The notes under the pieces are model-generated. The model saw nothing but the letters and a program-made list of their open reading frames with translations, ran no database searches and had not been told where the DNA came from. A program made the translations under genes and the position numbers. This document shows, in pieces, positions 24,255-33,742 of a stretch of DNA of 64,000 bases (positions are counted from its first letter, which is position 1; each line of letters opens with the position of its first letter). The stretch is from Kaistella jeonii. Its GTDB lineage: Bacteria > Bacteroidota > Bacteroidia > Flavobacteriales > Weeksellaceae. The DNA lies in assembly GCF_000812865.1 (NCBI RefSeq), contig NZ_JSYL01000003.1:1-64000 (forward strand), written 5' to 3'.

Positions 24255-25796
24255 TTAAATCTTAGAAAGTAAGTTTCTGAAATTCGTTTTCTCGTCGATA
24301 ATTCTGCGCAGATCTGCAACAGCAACTCTTTCCTGTTTCATCGTATCTCTGTCTCTTAAAGTTACCGTATTGTCGGTTAAAGAATCGTGGTCGATCGTAA
24401 TACAGAAAGGTGTTCCGATCGCATCCTGACGTCTGTACCGTTTTCCGATCGCATCTTTTTCTTCGTAGAATAAATTGAAATCATATTTCAAATCATTAAA
24501 AATAGTTTGAGCATATTCCGCCAAACCATCTTTTTTCATTAAAGGTAAAATTGCAGCTTTATATGGAGCTAAAGCTGGCGGAAGCGAAAGCACTGTTCGT
24601 TCTGAACCGTCTTCTAAAACTTCGTCTTTCAAACAGTTTGAGAAAATCGCGAGGAACAAACGGTCTAAACCAACCGAAGTTTCAACAACATAAGGAACGT
24701 AGTTTTCATTTCTTTCAGCATCGAAATACTGTAATTTTCTTCCTGAATGTTTTTCATGAGCACTTAAATCAAAATCGGTTCGGGAGTGGATTCCTTCCAG
24801 TTCTTTAAATCCAAAAGGAAATTTAAATTCAATATCGGAAGCTGCATTTGCGTAATGCGCCAATTTTTCGTGATCATGGAACTTATAATTTTCAGAGCCT
24901 AAACCTAAAGCCAAATGCCAGTTCAAACGTTTCTCTTTCCAGGTTTCATAGAAACCTAATTCAGTTCCCGGAGGTACAAAATATTGCATTTCCATCTGTT
25001 CAAATTCCCGCATTCTGAAAATAAACTGTCTCGCAACGATCTCATTCCGAAAGGCTTTTCCGATCTGAGCAATTCCAAAAGGTAATTTCTGACGGGAAGT
25101 TTTCTGAACATTTAAAAAGTTCACGAATATTCCCTGTGCAGTTTCCGGTCTTAAATATAAATCGGTAGCAGAATCTGCAGAAGCGCCTAATTTCGTTCCG
25201 AACATCAAGTTGAATTGACGAACATCCGTCCAGTTTTTAGAACCCGTATCTGGATCGGCAATTTCTAATTCTTCAATTAATGCTTTCACATCGCCAAGAT
25301 CTTCTTTTTCAAGAGATTGCGCCATTCTGGAAAGAATCGTTTTCTGTTTTTCTCTATATTCTAAAACGCGTGGATTTGTAGATTCAAATTCTTTTTTATC
25401 GAAAGCTTCACCAAATCTTTTGGCAGCTTTCTCAATTTCTTTATCCGCTTTATCTTCTAATTTTGCGCAGTAATCTTCAATTAAAACATCTGCTCTGAAC
25501 CGTTTTTTCGAATCTTTATTATCGATCAAAGGATCATTAAAAGCATCGACGTGGCCGGAAGCTTTCCAGATCGTTGGATGCATGAAAATCGCAGTGTCAA
25601 TTCCCACAATGTTATCATTGAGCTGCACCATTGCTTTCCACCAATATTGTTTAATATTGTTTTTCAGTTCCGCTCCATTTTGTCCATAATCGTAAATCGC
25701 CGAAAGACCGTCATAAATTTCACTCGAAGGAAAAATAAAACCATATTCTTTTGCGTGCGAAATTATTTTTTTGAAAACATCTTCCTGTTTAGCCAT
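24255..25796 (-). CDS. glyS: Glycine--tRNA ligase, homodimeric type
   Basis: 513-residue class II aminoacyl-tRNA synthetase that charges tRNA-Gly. Visible motifs include LRPETAQGIFVNF, GIAQIGKAFRNEI, FRMREFEQMEMQYF and the motif 3 region VETSVGLDRLFLA. A C-terminal anticodon-binding domain follows (about 400-513). The single-chain length matches the alpha-2 type and not the two-subunit GlyQ/GlyS type. Confidence 0.96.
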   Translation of the reverse strand: MAKQEDVFKKIISHAKEYGFIFPSSEIYDGLSAIYDYGQNGAELKNNIKQYWWKAMVQLNDNIVGIDTAIFMHPTIWKASGHVDAFNDPLIDNKDSKKRFRADVLIEDYCAKLEDKADKEIEKAAKRFGEAFDKKEFESTNPRVLEYREKQKTILSRMAQSLEKEDLGDVKALIEELEIADPDTGSKNWTDVRQFNLMFGTKLGASADSATDLYLRPETAQGIFVNFLNVQKTSRQKLPFGIAQIGKAFRNEIVARQFIFRMREFEQMEMQYFVPPGTELGFYETWKEKRLNWHLALGLGSENYKFHDHEKLAHYANAASDIEFKFPFGFKELEGIHSRTDFDLSAHEKHSGRKLQYFDAERNENYVPYVVETSVGLDRLFLAIFSNCLKDEVLEDGSERTVLSLPPALAPYKAAILPLMKKDGLAEYAQTIFNDLKYDFNLFYEEKDAIGKRYRRQDAIGTPFCITIDHDSLTDNTVTLRDRDTMKQERVAVADLRRIIDEKTNFRNLLSKI

Positions 25797-25813
25797 CTTT
25801 TTTAGAATTTGTG

Positions 25814-25821
25814 CAAAAATA
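25814..25821 (-). promoter_or_regulatory. -7 element TATTTTTG of glyS
   Basis: An exact TAnnTTTG match on the minus strand, 17 nt before the ATG. The -33 region lacks a clear TTG. Confidence 0.45.
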
Positions 25822-25842
25822 GGGAATTTTATTCTATTTTTT

Positions 25843-25920
25843 GGGAGCCGGAAACCTGCTTTACGCTATATCTTTTGCTCCGTTCCAACTGTGCAAAAGG
25901 ATGTCGCTTCACTCAGGGCT
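25843..25920 (-). repeat. Dispersed palindromic repeat, copy C
   Basis: On the minus strand it reads AGCCCTGAGTGAAGCGACAT, then hairpin CCTTTTGC paired with GCAAAAG, then ATATAGCGTAAAGCAGG and GGCTCCC. It matches copy F closely. It lies between glyS and the following hypothetical gene. Confidence 0.75.
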
Positions 25921-25973
25921 ATTTTAGATTCGGAGTTAAATGAAAGGTTTATTTATATTCATAAAAAATCTCT

Positions 25974-26468
25974 TTAAAAATTATAACTCAAAGCCAAACC
26001 ATTACCCGAATTTTCAATTTTAAAATAAGGTTTAAAAGAAGTGGTTTCTCCATTCTCGATTCGAATTGCCTGATCCACTTTTTTCTTACCAGCGGCCGAA
26101 AGAGGAATTGCGATTACGATTAATCCAGCACCCGCACCTATTAATATCCAAGCATCGTTATTATCAGGTTTAATAGTGTATGGATTTCCGAAAATGTCAT
26201 AAGCTGTTCTCGTTTTTCCATGAGCAATAAGTTGAGCAATCCCAAATCCGAGAGATATTCCGCCACCAAACCCTAAAATACTGGCTATCGTGTTATTGGA
26301 TCTGGCCTTTTTCATATTTTCAAGCGCTTCTGACTTTTGGAAAACCTGCTCATATTGATACATTTTATAAGTCTTACCATCTTTTATTAATTTATTACCA
26401 GATAAGGCAACTTGGGAAAATAAACTTTGAAAGCAAAGCATTCCACCTAAAAGTAGAATTTTATTCAT
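25974..26468 (-). CDS. Hypothetical secreted/membrane protein
   Basis: 164 residues with a signal peptide (MNKILLLGGMLCFQSLFSQ). Two hydrophobic Gly/Ala-rich segments follow, about 68-85 (LGFGGGISLGFGIAQL) and 112-130 (LIGAGAGLIVIAIPLSAAG), the second ending in a KKK stretch. Proteins with this double Gly-rich helix pair are common in Bacteroidota, function unknown. It is divergent from pyrD. Confidence 0.75.
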   Translation of the reverse strand: MNKILLLGGMLCFQSLFSQVALSGNKLIKDGKTYKMYQYEQVFQKSEALENMKKARSNNTIASILGFGGGISLGFGIAQLIAHGKTRTAYDIFGNPYTIKPDNNDAWILIGAGAGLIVIAIPLSAAGKKKVDQAIRIENGETTSFKPYFKIENSGNGLALSYNF

Positions 26469-26547
26469 AATATCTTTTTTTGCTAAAATATCAAAATTAT
26501 TTGAACCTGATCGTTTTTTTCAACCTTCATAAAATATTTGAATTTCT

Positions 26548-26555
26548 TATATTTG
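26548..26555 (+). promoter_or_regulatory. -7 element TATATTTG of pyrD
   Basis: An exact TAnnTTTG match 15 nt before the ATG at 26571, inside the longer open frame; it supports the shorter start. Confidence 0.45.
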
Positions 26556-26570
26556 TCAAACTCTTTTTTC

Positions 26571-27581
26571 ATGTACAAATCCTTTATTCGTCCAATACTT
26601 TTCAAATTTGATCCTGAAGAAGTTCATTATTTTACTTTTTCTATTTTAAAGAAATTCCCTTTTCTTGCAAAAATTTTTCTGCCAAAACCAATTGAAGATA
26701 AAAGACTGGAAAGAGAAGTTTTCGGTTTAAAGTTTAAAAATCCGGTTGGTTTAGCAGCAGGATTTGATAAAGACGCTAAAATGTTTAATGAACTTTCAGA
26801 CCTTGGATTTGGCTTTGTAGAAATAGGAACTTTGACACCGAAAGCACAGGAAGGAAATCCTAAAAAACGATTGTTTCGTTTAAAAGATAATTCTGCAATC
26901 ATCAACCGAATGGGTTTTAATAATGGTGGAGTAGATGCGGCGGTAGAACGATTGAAGAAGAATAAAAACGTCTTGATCGGTGGAAATATTGGTAAAAATA
27001 AGATTACTCCAAATGAAGAAGCGGTTAATGATTATATCATTTGTCTCGAGAAATTATTTCCAGTTGTCGATTATTTTGTAGTGAATGTAAGTTCGCCGAA
27101 TACGCCGAATCTGCGTGAACTTCAAGACAAAGAACCTTTAACAAAATTGCTCGGAACTTTGCAGCAATTAAATTTAACGAAGAAAAATCCAAAGCCAATT
27201 CTTCTCAAAATTGCGCCAGACTTAAGTGATAGTCAACTTTTAGATATTATTGATATAATAAAAGAAACCCAAATTGCGGGCGTAATTGCAACGAACACCA
27301 CGCTTTCACGGGAAAATTTAAGTTCAGAAAATAAAGAAGAAACAGGCGGACTTTCCGGGAAACCTTTAACAAAAAGATCCACAGAAGTTATTCGATTTCT
27401 ATCCGAAAAAAGCGGAAAAGCGTTTCCAATTATCGGCGTTGGTGGAATTCATTCGGCGGAAGATGCTTTAGAAAAACTCGAAGCTGGAGCCAGTTTAGTG
27501 CAATTGTATACCGGATTTATTTACGAAGGACCGGAATTGATTCGGGAGATTAATAAAAAGATTTTGGAGAAAGGTTTGTAA
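26571..27581 (+). CDS. pyrD: Quinone-dependent dihydroorotate dehydrogenase
   Basis: FMN enzyme of pyrimidine synthesis that oxidises dihydroorotate to orotate and reduces membrane quinone. From the chosen ATG there are 336 residues: the N-terminal membrane-associating helices ([20 protein letters not shown]) of class 2 enzymes, then the barrel with [21 protein letters not shown], the catalytic-loop [18 protein letters not shown] and [11 protein letters not shown]. The 11 codons upstream of this ATG contain the promoter. It converges with the DUF445 gene at a 6-bp gap. Confidence 0.95.
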   Translation: MYKSFIRPILFKFDPEEVHYFTFSILKKFPFLAKIFLPKPIEDKRLEREVFGLKFKNPVGLAAGFDKDAKMFNELSDLGFGFVEIGTLTPKAQEGNPKKRLFRLKDNSAIINRMGFNNGGVDAAVERLKKNKNVLIGGNIGKNKITPNEEAVNDYIICLEKLFPVVDYFVVNVSSPNTPNLRELQDKEPLTKLLGTLQQLNLTKKNPKPILLKIAPDLSDSQLLDIIDIIKETQIAGVIATNTTLSRENLSSENKEETGGLSGKPLTKRSTEVIRFLSEKSGKAFPIIGVGGIHSAEDALEKLEAGASLVQLYTGFIYEGPELIREINKKILEKGL

Positions 27582-27587
27582 CAGTTT

Positions 27588-28832
27588 CTAAATGAAAAAA
27601 TTTGCCACTGTATAAATTACCAATCCGACCAAACCGCCCACAATTGTTCCATTCACACGGATAAACTGCAGATCTTTTCCGACTTCGAGTTCCAGTTTTT
27701 CGCTCAGCTGTTTTCCTTCCCAGTTTCCGACGGTAGAACTGATCAATGCTCCAAATTGATGCGTATTTTTTAAAATATATTTGTAGGCAGTTACCCGAAT
27801 CCAATGGTCGATCTTATTCTGAAATTTCTCGTCGGTTTTTAAATTTTGAGAAAGTTCCGCAAGATTTCTTTGGATGTAATTTTTTAAAGTAGAATTTTGT
27901 TCTTCTAATTCTTTCGTTAAAGATTTCTTGATAGAATTCCAGATGTCTGTGGAGTATTGATTAATTTTTTCTTCTTTCAAAAAATCGTTTTTAATGTCTC
28001 TGAATTCTTCAACCCATTTTTCCTCCGTTTTAATTTCTGTAGAAAAAGAATAGAGTTTCTCAGTGATCTCATTTCTTAAAGGATGGTCTTCATCCAACTC
28101 AACTTCTTCAAAATATTTAGACAGACCTTTCGTGATCTTATCAGCGATACCGTCATCTACAAACTTTGGAACCAAAAAATAACTTTCTTTTTTAACTCTG
28201 TTTTTAACCATTTCCTGGTTATTTAAAACATAATCCTTGATCTGTTTGGAAAGATTGGTGATGAATCTTTGATGGTCTTTTTTATCGAGAATATATTCAA
28301 TTCCGTTTCCGATAATTTCGTTAATTTTCAAATCATTAGACATTTCTTTTGCCTTTTTACCAATGAAATTTACCACTTCGGTATCATCGAGTTTATTTAA
28401 AATGTCTAAAATAATTGTGGAAACCTCTTTCATTAAATTTTCCTGATTCCGTTCTTTCGAAAGCCAGTCTCCCACGAAATTTGAGATCTTAATTTTCTGA
28501 ATATAAGGTCGAATATTTTGTGGCGACAAGAAATTCTCAACCACAAAATTTCCCAGATTATCCCCAATTCGTTCCTTGCTGTTTTCAATTAAATTCGTGT
28601 GTGGGATTTTTATTCCGAGTGGATAATTGAAAAGGGCAGTCACCGCAAACCAGTCTGCTAAAGCTCCGACCATCGCAGCTTCCGAAAAAGCCCGGATATA
28701 ACCGATCCAGTGCGCATGATTTTTCTTTTCCAAAATCGTCATGACTACAAATAGAATTGCCATCAAAACAAAAAGTCCTGTGGCAAACATTTTATAATTC
28801 CGTAGTTGTCGTTTTTTCTGTTCGTCGTTCAT
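27588..28832 (-). CDS. DUF445 (YjiN-like) membrane protein
   Basis: 414 residues with an N-terminal helix (about 15-32), the family segment IRAFSEAAMVGALADWFAVTALF, PHTNLIENSKERIGDNLGNFV, a long charged helical middle, and a C-terminal membrane helix (VGGLVGLVIYTVANFFI). The DUF445 function is not established. It stands alone and ends 6 bp from the convergent pyrD stop. Confidence 0.88.
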   Translation of the reverse strand: MNDEQKKRQLRNYKMFATGLFVLMAILFVVMTILEKKNHAHWIGYIRAFSEAAMVGALADWFAVTALFNYPLGIKIPHTNLIENSKERIGDNLGNFVVENFLSPQNIRPYIQKIKISNFVGDWLSKERNQENLMKEVSTIILDILNKLDDTEVVNFIGKKAKEMSNDLKINEIIGNGIEYILDKKDHQRFITNLSKQIKDYVLNNQEMVKNRVKKESYFLVPKFVDDGIADKITKGLSKYFEEVELDEDHPLRNEITEKLYSFSTEIKTEEKWVEEFRDIKNDFLKEEKINQYSTDIWNSIKKSLTKELEEQNSTLKNYIQRNLAELSQNLKTDEKFQNKIDHWIRVTAYKYILKNTHQFGALISSTVGNWEGKQLSEKLELEVGKDLQFIRVNGTIVGGLVGLVIYTVANFFI

Positions 28833-29036
28833 TCAGCCAAATTAGTGAATTTTAAATTTTTTCAGGAGGTAACATCTGATTTATTTGTTTTTCGCTTTAA
28901 TAAAAGAGAAATTTACTTCATTCATGGCAAACCTTTTGTACTCAAAAATCGTATTTTATTTGGTATCACTTACTCTTTTAAATTAAGAAACATTGATTTA
29001 AAAGATTTTTAGTAATTCAAATTAAAATATAAAATA

Positions 29037-29603
29037 ATGTCAACATTTATGAAACCACTAGTCTTTCTACTATTCTGTATCTCTATGCAGATGTGTTCAC
29101 AAGTTAAACAACCGCAAAAATCGAACTCAACCGAAAAATCAAAGTCAATGGAAAATTCAACTTCAAAAAACAATCCATATTATTCCAGAACAGACCATAC
29201 GAAACTAAACGTTCCTAATTCTGAATGGAAAAAAATTCTAAGTCCAGAAGTTTATGCAGTTTCACGTGAAGCTGAAACTGAAAGACCGGGAACGGGAAAA
29301 TATAATAATTTCGACGCGTTGGGTGAATATTACTGCGCAGTTTGCGGAAATCATCTTTTCCGTTCAGACTCAAAATTTTCATCAACTTGCGGATGGCCAA
29401 GTTTTTTTGAAGCCGAGAAAGACGGAGTTATTTATAAAAGAGATTCCACTTACGGAATGGAAAGAACTGAAGTCCTTTGCAAACGTTGTGATTCACATTT
29501 AGGCCACGTTTTCAATGATGGTCCGCCGCCAACAGGAACACGTTTCTGTATGAATTCTGTCAGCTTAGATTTTGTGGCAGATAGTAAAACAGCTGCGAAA
29601 TAA
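29037..29603 (+). CDS. msrB: Peptide-methionine (R)-S-oxide reductase MsrB, lipoprotein form
   Basis: Reduces methionine R-sulfoxide in proteins. 188 residues: lipoprotein-type signal with Cys in MQMCS, a linker, then the MsrB domain with zinc ligands CAVCGNH and CKRCDSH, the CGWPSFF segment, and the catalytic cysteine in RFCMNSVSLDF (about residue 171). The signal indicates an envelope location, unlike the cytosolic E. coli enzyme. A second ATG at 29049 (MKPLVFLLF) is an equally good start. Confidence 0.93.
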   Translation: MSTFMKPLVFLLFCISMQMCSQVKQPQKSNSTEKSKSMENSTSKNNPYYSRTDHTKLNVPNSEWKKILSPEVYAVSREAETERPGTGKYNNFDALGEYYCAVCGNHLFRSDSKFSSTCGWPSFFEAEKDGVIYKRDSTYGMERTEVLCKRCDSHLGHVFNDGPPPTGTRFCMNSVSLDFVADSKTAAK

Positions 29604-29622
29604 CAATCGCCTTCAAAATAAT

Positions 29623-29659
29623 ATTGCTCAACGACGGATTTTCTTTGAGCAATTTTTAT
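29623..29659 (+). terminator. Terminator of msrB
   Basis: ATTGCTCAA (29623-29631) pairs with TTGAGCAAT (29645-29653), then T-run. Confidence 0.8.
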
Positions 29660-29698
29660 TTGGATTGGTGAAAATTGTCTACAATTAATTCTTAGATC

Positions 29699-29881
29699 AT
29701 GTTAGAACATTTTTATACCTGTCCCTACTGTTGGGAAGAAATTTCCGCCTTGTTGGATCCCTCCGTTTCTAATCAAACGTACATAGAAGACTGCGAAGTT
29801 TGCTGCAATCCTATAGAATTGCAGGTAAGTTTTGAAGGTGAAGAGCTGGTTGGATTTGAAGCGCGGGATATTGAGCAATAA
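29699..29881 (+). CDS. CPXCG-motif cysteine-rich small protein
   Basis: 60 residues: a CPYC pair near the start and CEVCCNP about 25 residues later form a probable zinc ribbon; the C-terminus is acidic (EGEELVGFEARDI). This matches the CPxCG cysteine-rich family of small cytosolic proteins of unknown role. It has its own terminator. Confidence 0.85.
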   Translation: MLEHFYTCPYCWEEISALLDPSVSNQTYIEDCEVCCNPIELQVSFEGEELVGFEARDIEQ

Positions 29882-29901
29882 ATTTTTAGAGATTTAAAAA
29901 C

Positions 29902-29933
29902 AAAAAATGCAGCCATTTACGCTGCATTTTTTT
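29902..29933. terminator. Bidirectional terminator between the CPXCG gene and the HRC-repeat lipoprotein
   Basis: AATGCAGC pairs with GCTGCATT around a 7-nt loop, with A-run on the left and T-run on the right, between convergent genes. Confidence 0.88.
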
Positions 29934-29954
29934 ATGTTTAAAATTTAAAAATAT

Positions 29955-30458
29955 TTATGTCAAAGGTGCACCAACCTGTAAGTCACATCGGTGATGAGGT
30001 GCGCCATGTGCTGGATTTAATGCAGGTTTCGGACCTGTTGCCTGCGGTTCAGAAACTGGTGTAGCAACCGGACCAGACATTGATGGTGAAATTGGATTTG
30101 TATTAAAATTGGTATTACCAGTTTGCATTTGCGGTGAAGCAACTTGTGGCGCAGCATTTTGTTGAGGCGCACTGTCAATAGGTGCTCCCACAGGAATTTC
30201 GCAGCGGTGATAAGGTTGTCCGTGTTCAGGATTCAAAGCCGGTTTTTCTCTGGGAGTATTTGCTGCAACTGCATTCGCAGGAACTTGTGCAACTAATTCT
30301 GCGTTTTGATCGATGACATTTGCCGAAGCAGTTGCTGTACCATTTGCAGAATCAGTTTTCGGTGCGGTTATTTCTGAATTTTCTTTTGAAGTTGATTCTT
30401 TTTTATCGCACGAGTAAACAAGTGCCGCACTTGCTATTATTAACGGAAGTATTTTCAT
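29955..30458 (-). CDS. Lipoprotein with two NPxHGxPxHRC repeats
   Basis: 167 residues with a lipoprotein signal (lipobox VYSC). Two copies of a 22-residue unit, KPALNPxHGxPxHRCxxxVGAP, lie at about 80-101 and at the extreme C-terminus, separated by a Pro/Gln/Asn-rich linker. Each unit has two His and one Cys, a possible metal-binding site. It lies 32 bp downstream of the HMA-TonB receptor gene on the same strand, which supports a metal-handling role; I know of no proven function. Confidence 0.8.
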   Translation of the reverse strand: MKILPLIIASAALVYSCDKKESTSKENSEITAPKTDSANGTATASANVIDQNAELVAQVPANAVAANTPREKPALNPEHGQPYHRCEIPVGAPIDSAPQQNAAPQVASPQMQTGNTNFNTNPISPSMSGPVATPVSEPQATGPKPALNPAHGAPHHRCDLQVGAPLT

Positions 30459-30490
30459 AATTTCTATTTTTTCAAAAGTAAGGATTTTTA

Positions 30491-33157
30491 TTAAAACTTA
30501 AAATCAAGACCGAAATATACATTTGCGCCCATAATTGGTGCGTAAACCATTCCTGCATCAAAGTAATTTCCGAAAGGATTCTGTGGATCGATAATAGGAT
30601 TGTTCTGCGTGTAACCTGTCAAATTTTCACCACCCACATAAGCACGAATGTTTTTATTAAAGTTTCTGGCAATCTGCGCATTAAGAGTGGTGTAGCTTTT
30701 AGAGAATTCCGGTAATCTGTATTCTGCAGGATTAGAATTAAGGTTTGGAAGTTTCTGTTTTCCAATTAATTGAAGCGTAGAATCAAAACTCCAGAATGCT
30801 CCTTTTTCTGTTTTTTCTGTAGAATAGGAAGCATTGAAAAATCCTCTGTTTTTAGCCATAAATGGAATTTCTCTCTTCCCACCGATGAAATCTGCTTGAA
30901 CATCGTAATATTTATAAGCTAATCTAACTTCTAAATTTTTTAAAGGAATCAGATCAAGTTGCGTTTGAAAACTATTGGCAAAAGATTTTCCATTAAGGTT
31001 ATAAAAAACCAATTTCTGTGGCGAAACATCCAAATCTGTCAAAACTTGATTTTGGAAATCTGTTCTAAAAAAATCTGCAACTAAGCTTGCTTTTCGATTA
31101 AATAATTTGAATTCCTGTTGAAGACTTGCGCCGTAATTCCAGGCAATCTCTGGTTTTAAATCATAAATTTTCCCGCCGTTTCCTAAAATCTCAATTTGTC
31201 GGTTTGATCCGAAATATTGCTGACTTTCCGCAAAAATATTCGCAGTTCTAAAACCTCTTCCTGCAGAAAGCCGAAGAATTGTTTTAGGAGTTAGATCATA
31301 TTTAAAGTTGACTCGCGGTGTAAATTGTGTTCCTGCTAAATTGTGAAAATCGGTTCGAACTCCTGCTACCAAAGTGTATTTCACTCCTGTCAAAGTATAT
31401 TCGAAAAATACTCCGGGAACGGTTTCTGTTCTTTTATAATTTTGAGTCAGATAATCTTCGTCATATTGATCATATAAAAAACTCGCTCCAGTTTTGAATT
31501 TATTATTCGTATTTCCAATAATACTTTCAAAAATTAAATTAGAGTAGAACGTATTTTGATTCCCAAAATAATTCCGCTGACCAAAAAAACTATCCTGTTG
31601 ATGTGTCGTAAACTGGTTCATCCACCCAATACTTTGGTAAGGTTTGCCTTTGAAAATATAGCCGGTTTTATTCCAGATCTCAAATCGGGAAAGATTGATC
31701 CCAACTCCGTAAGCATTTTGTTGTGACCGGTCAATTTTTTTATCAAAAGCAGTTTGTCCGCCAAAACGCTCGTCTTTTACAAAACTAATTCCGAAATGCG
31801 AACCCAACCCGGAGTGCTCTAAATCATTGTAATTCAAGAGATAAGCTGCGTTGATTTGATTTCCAATTGGCTGATCTAAAAATCCATCATGATTAGCGTC
31901 TTTTTTTTCTAAAGTGGCGTTTCCATGCAGTAAAACCGATTGATTCCAATGTTCGTTGAGTTGCGAGGTAGAAGTAATATTGGTTTCTACTCTTCCATTG
32001 ATGTCTGCAAAAACATTCAGTGAAGTTTCTGGTTTATCTTGAAGTTTTAAAAGTTCAGTATTGATTTGTCCCGTAATGCTTTCATACCCATTAACAACAG
32101 TGCTTCCTCCTTTGGTTAATTGAATTCCGCCAATCCATCTTCCAGGGATTAAATTCAATCCGTAAGGCGCAGCTAAACCACGAATGGAGGGTAATAATTC
32201 TTTCGTTAGAGACGTATATTTTTGATCTAATCCAAGCATTTTTAGCTGCTTCGTTCCTGTTACCGCATTTGTAAAGGAAACATCGACCGTTGCGTTGGTT
32301 TCAAAGCTTTCGGATAAATTACAACATGCGGCTTTCAATAATTCTTTGCTGTTGATATTGAAGGTAAGACCGGTTTCTTTTCTGTTCAACGCAGTTGCGT
32401 CGGCTAATTTGGTCACTTTAACTTCTTCAATTGATTTATTAACATGATCTGCATGATCTTCAATTTCAGTTTTGGCTTCCGGATTTTCATCGTCATGAAC
32501 CAAGGAACTCTTTACGCCGAAAGGTAATGTTCGGTCATAAAGACAACAATCGGGAAGGTTTTTATAGACATCATCTTTCGCCAGAAATTTCTCGTTATCA
32601 TGACCAACTTCTGCAATTTTTTTCAAAATTTGGTCTGCTGAAGTTTTCGAAGGGTCAAAATTAAGAGTCACTATCTGAGTTTGTGGATCCCAAATTGAGG
32701 AATCGGCGCCTGCCGTTGAAGCAGCCTTTTCAATTCTTGCTTTACATGAACTGCAATTTCCGCGAACGAAATACTGATTTTCTTTTTTAATAGGTTGTTC
32801 TAAAATATCATTTTTCAGGAGAGAAGGTTCTCTTTTGTAATGACAACAGCTTGGAAGTTTTTCGTAAACATCATCTGTTGCGGTGTATTTTTCGTTATCG
32901 TGACCAACTTCGGCAATGTTTTTTAATATTTGGTCTGCTGAAATTTTTGCAGGATCAAATTCCAGATCGAGTTTTTGAGAATCAACATTCCAAACTGCGG
33001 TCGTTGCGCCTGATTTTTTAGCGGAGGTTTCGATCCTTTCTTTACAAATCGCACATTCGCCTTTCACAAGGAAAGTAGATTTTGTGATGGATTGCGAAAA
33101 TAGAAAGGACGTAATTAGAAAAGAAAAAAGTACAAGACTTTTAAATAAAATTTTCAT
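30491..33157 (-). CDS. TonB-dependent receptor with two N-terminal HMA domains
   Basis: 888 residues from the ATG at 33157. After the signal peptide (ending FLFSQ) come two heavy-metal-associated domains of about 100 residues each, with metal sites GECAICKE and GNCSSCKA, both followed by VGHDNEK and a LPxCCxY segment. A plug domain follows with AACCNLSESFETN, then a 22-strand-type barrel ending MGANVYFGLDFKF. TonB receptors import ligands across the outer membrane; the HMA duplication points to a metal such as copper, which is inferred. The frame continues to a TTG at 33193, which I reject. Confidence 0.9.
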   Translation of the reverse strand: MKILFKSLVLFSFLITSFLFSQSITKSTFLVKGECAICKERIETSAKKSGATTAVWNVDSQKLDLEFDPAKISADQILKNIAEVGHDNEKYTATDDVYEKLPSCCHYKREPSLLKNDILEQPIKKENQYFVRGNCSSCKARIEKAASTAGADSSIWDPQTQIVTLNFDPSKTSADQILKKIAEVGHDNEKFLAKDDVYKNLPDCCLYDRTLPFGVKSSLVHDDENPEAKTEIEDHADHVNKSIEEVKVTKLADATALNRKETGLTFNINSKELLKAACCNLSESFETNATVDVSFTNAVTGTKQLKMLGLDQKYTSLTKELLPSIRGLAAPYGLNLIPGRWIGGIQLTKGGSTVVNGYESITGQINTELLKLQDKPETSLNVFADINGRVETNITSTSQLNEHWNQSVLLHGNATLEKKDANHDGFLDQPIGNQINAAYLLNYNDLEHSGLGSHFGISFVKDERFGGQTAFDKKIDRSQQNAYGVGINLSRFEIWNKTGYIFKGKPYQSIGWMNQFTTHQQDSFFGQRNYFGNQNTFYSNLIFESIIGNTNNKFKTGASFLYDQYDEDYLTQNYKRTETVPGVFFEYTLTGVKYTLVAGVRTDFHNLAGTQFTPRVNFKYDLTPKTILRLSAGRGFRTANIFAESQQYFGSNRQIEILGNGGKIYDLKPEIAWNYGASLQQEFKLFNRKASLVADFFRTDFQNQVLTDLDVSPQKLVFYNLNGKSFANSFQTQLDLIPLKNLEVRLAYKYYDVQADFIGGKREIPFMAKNRGFFNASYSTEKTEKGAFWSFDSTLQLIGKQKLPNLNSNPAEYRLPEFSKSYTTLNAQIARNFNKNIRAYVGGENLTGYTQNNPIIDPQNPFGNYFDAGMVYAPIMGANVYFGLDFKF

Positions 33158-33224
33158 TTTTAAATTAAGTTTAATGACAGTAAGTGTTTCCAAAAGAACA
33201 TTCTTTTGGCTGTTATTTAAGGTA

Positions 33225-33599
33225 TTAAACTAATTTTGGCGGTTGCCAGATGTTTTGAAAAGAAGAAGAGAAATAAAAATTTCTGTACTCAAAACTTAGT
33301 TTTTGTGAGTAAAAACGCTGAGTAAGAAAAGTTTTTGATTCTGGAGAAATAAAATTAATTACAAAATGAACTGAGCAGGAATGACATTGCGTACAGTCAT
33401 CACCACAGTTATTTTTTTCAGACTTACTTTTTGAATTTTCTGAATGACAAGTTTTTGTTTTATCAGTTTTGCAGCAATCGTCTTTCGTTGATTTCTGGTC
33501 GCAACATTCCACTTTACTTTGAGCAAAAATCATCTGTTTGGGAAGAATAAAAATACTCAATCCCAAAACAATAAAAAATATTTTCAAAGTTCTTGACAT
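33225..33599 (-). CDS. Small secreted Cys-rich protein (HYC_CC_PP-like)
   Basis: 124 residues with a signal peptide (FIVLGLSIFILPKQMIFAQ). A Cys-rich middle part has ECCDQ, DDCCKTD, CHSENS and CTQCHSCSVHF, and the C-terminus has WQPPK. The layout resembles the Bacteroidota HYC_CC_PP family found beside metal-related TonB receptors. It is 67 bp upstream of the HMA-TonB receptor, same strand, and probably the first gene of the metal operon. The metal bound is unknown. Confidence 0.78.
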   Translation of the reverse strand: MSRTLKIFFIVLGLSIFILPKQMIFAQSKVECCDQKSTKDDCCKTDKTKTCHSENSKSKSEKNNCGDDCTQCHSCSVHFVINFISPESKTFLTQRFYSQKLSFEYRNFYFSSSFQNIWQPPKLV

Positions 33600-33682
33600 G
33601 CTTTTGCAAAATTAATAAATATAAATTGAATAACAGCACTGTGTTAAATCTTCTTAAATTTAGTTAAAAAATATCGATTCAA

Positions 33683-33712
33683 TTGCTTGATAGCTAATTA
33701 ATTGTATTTTTG
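33683..33712 (+). promoter_or_regulatory. Promoter TTG-N19-TATTTTTG of the L,D-transpeptidase gene
   Basis: TTG (33683-33685), exactly 19 nt, then TATTTTTG (33705-33712): a full consensus match 30 nt before the ATG. Confidence 0.72.
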
Positions 33713-33742
33713 CAAAGTCAAAATCATTTAACATAATATAGA

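Noticed and set aside
25771-25977. Open frame of 68 codons on the plus strand
   Set aside because: It crosses the glyS start and repeat copy C.
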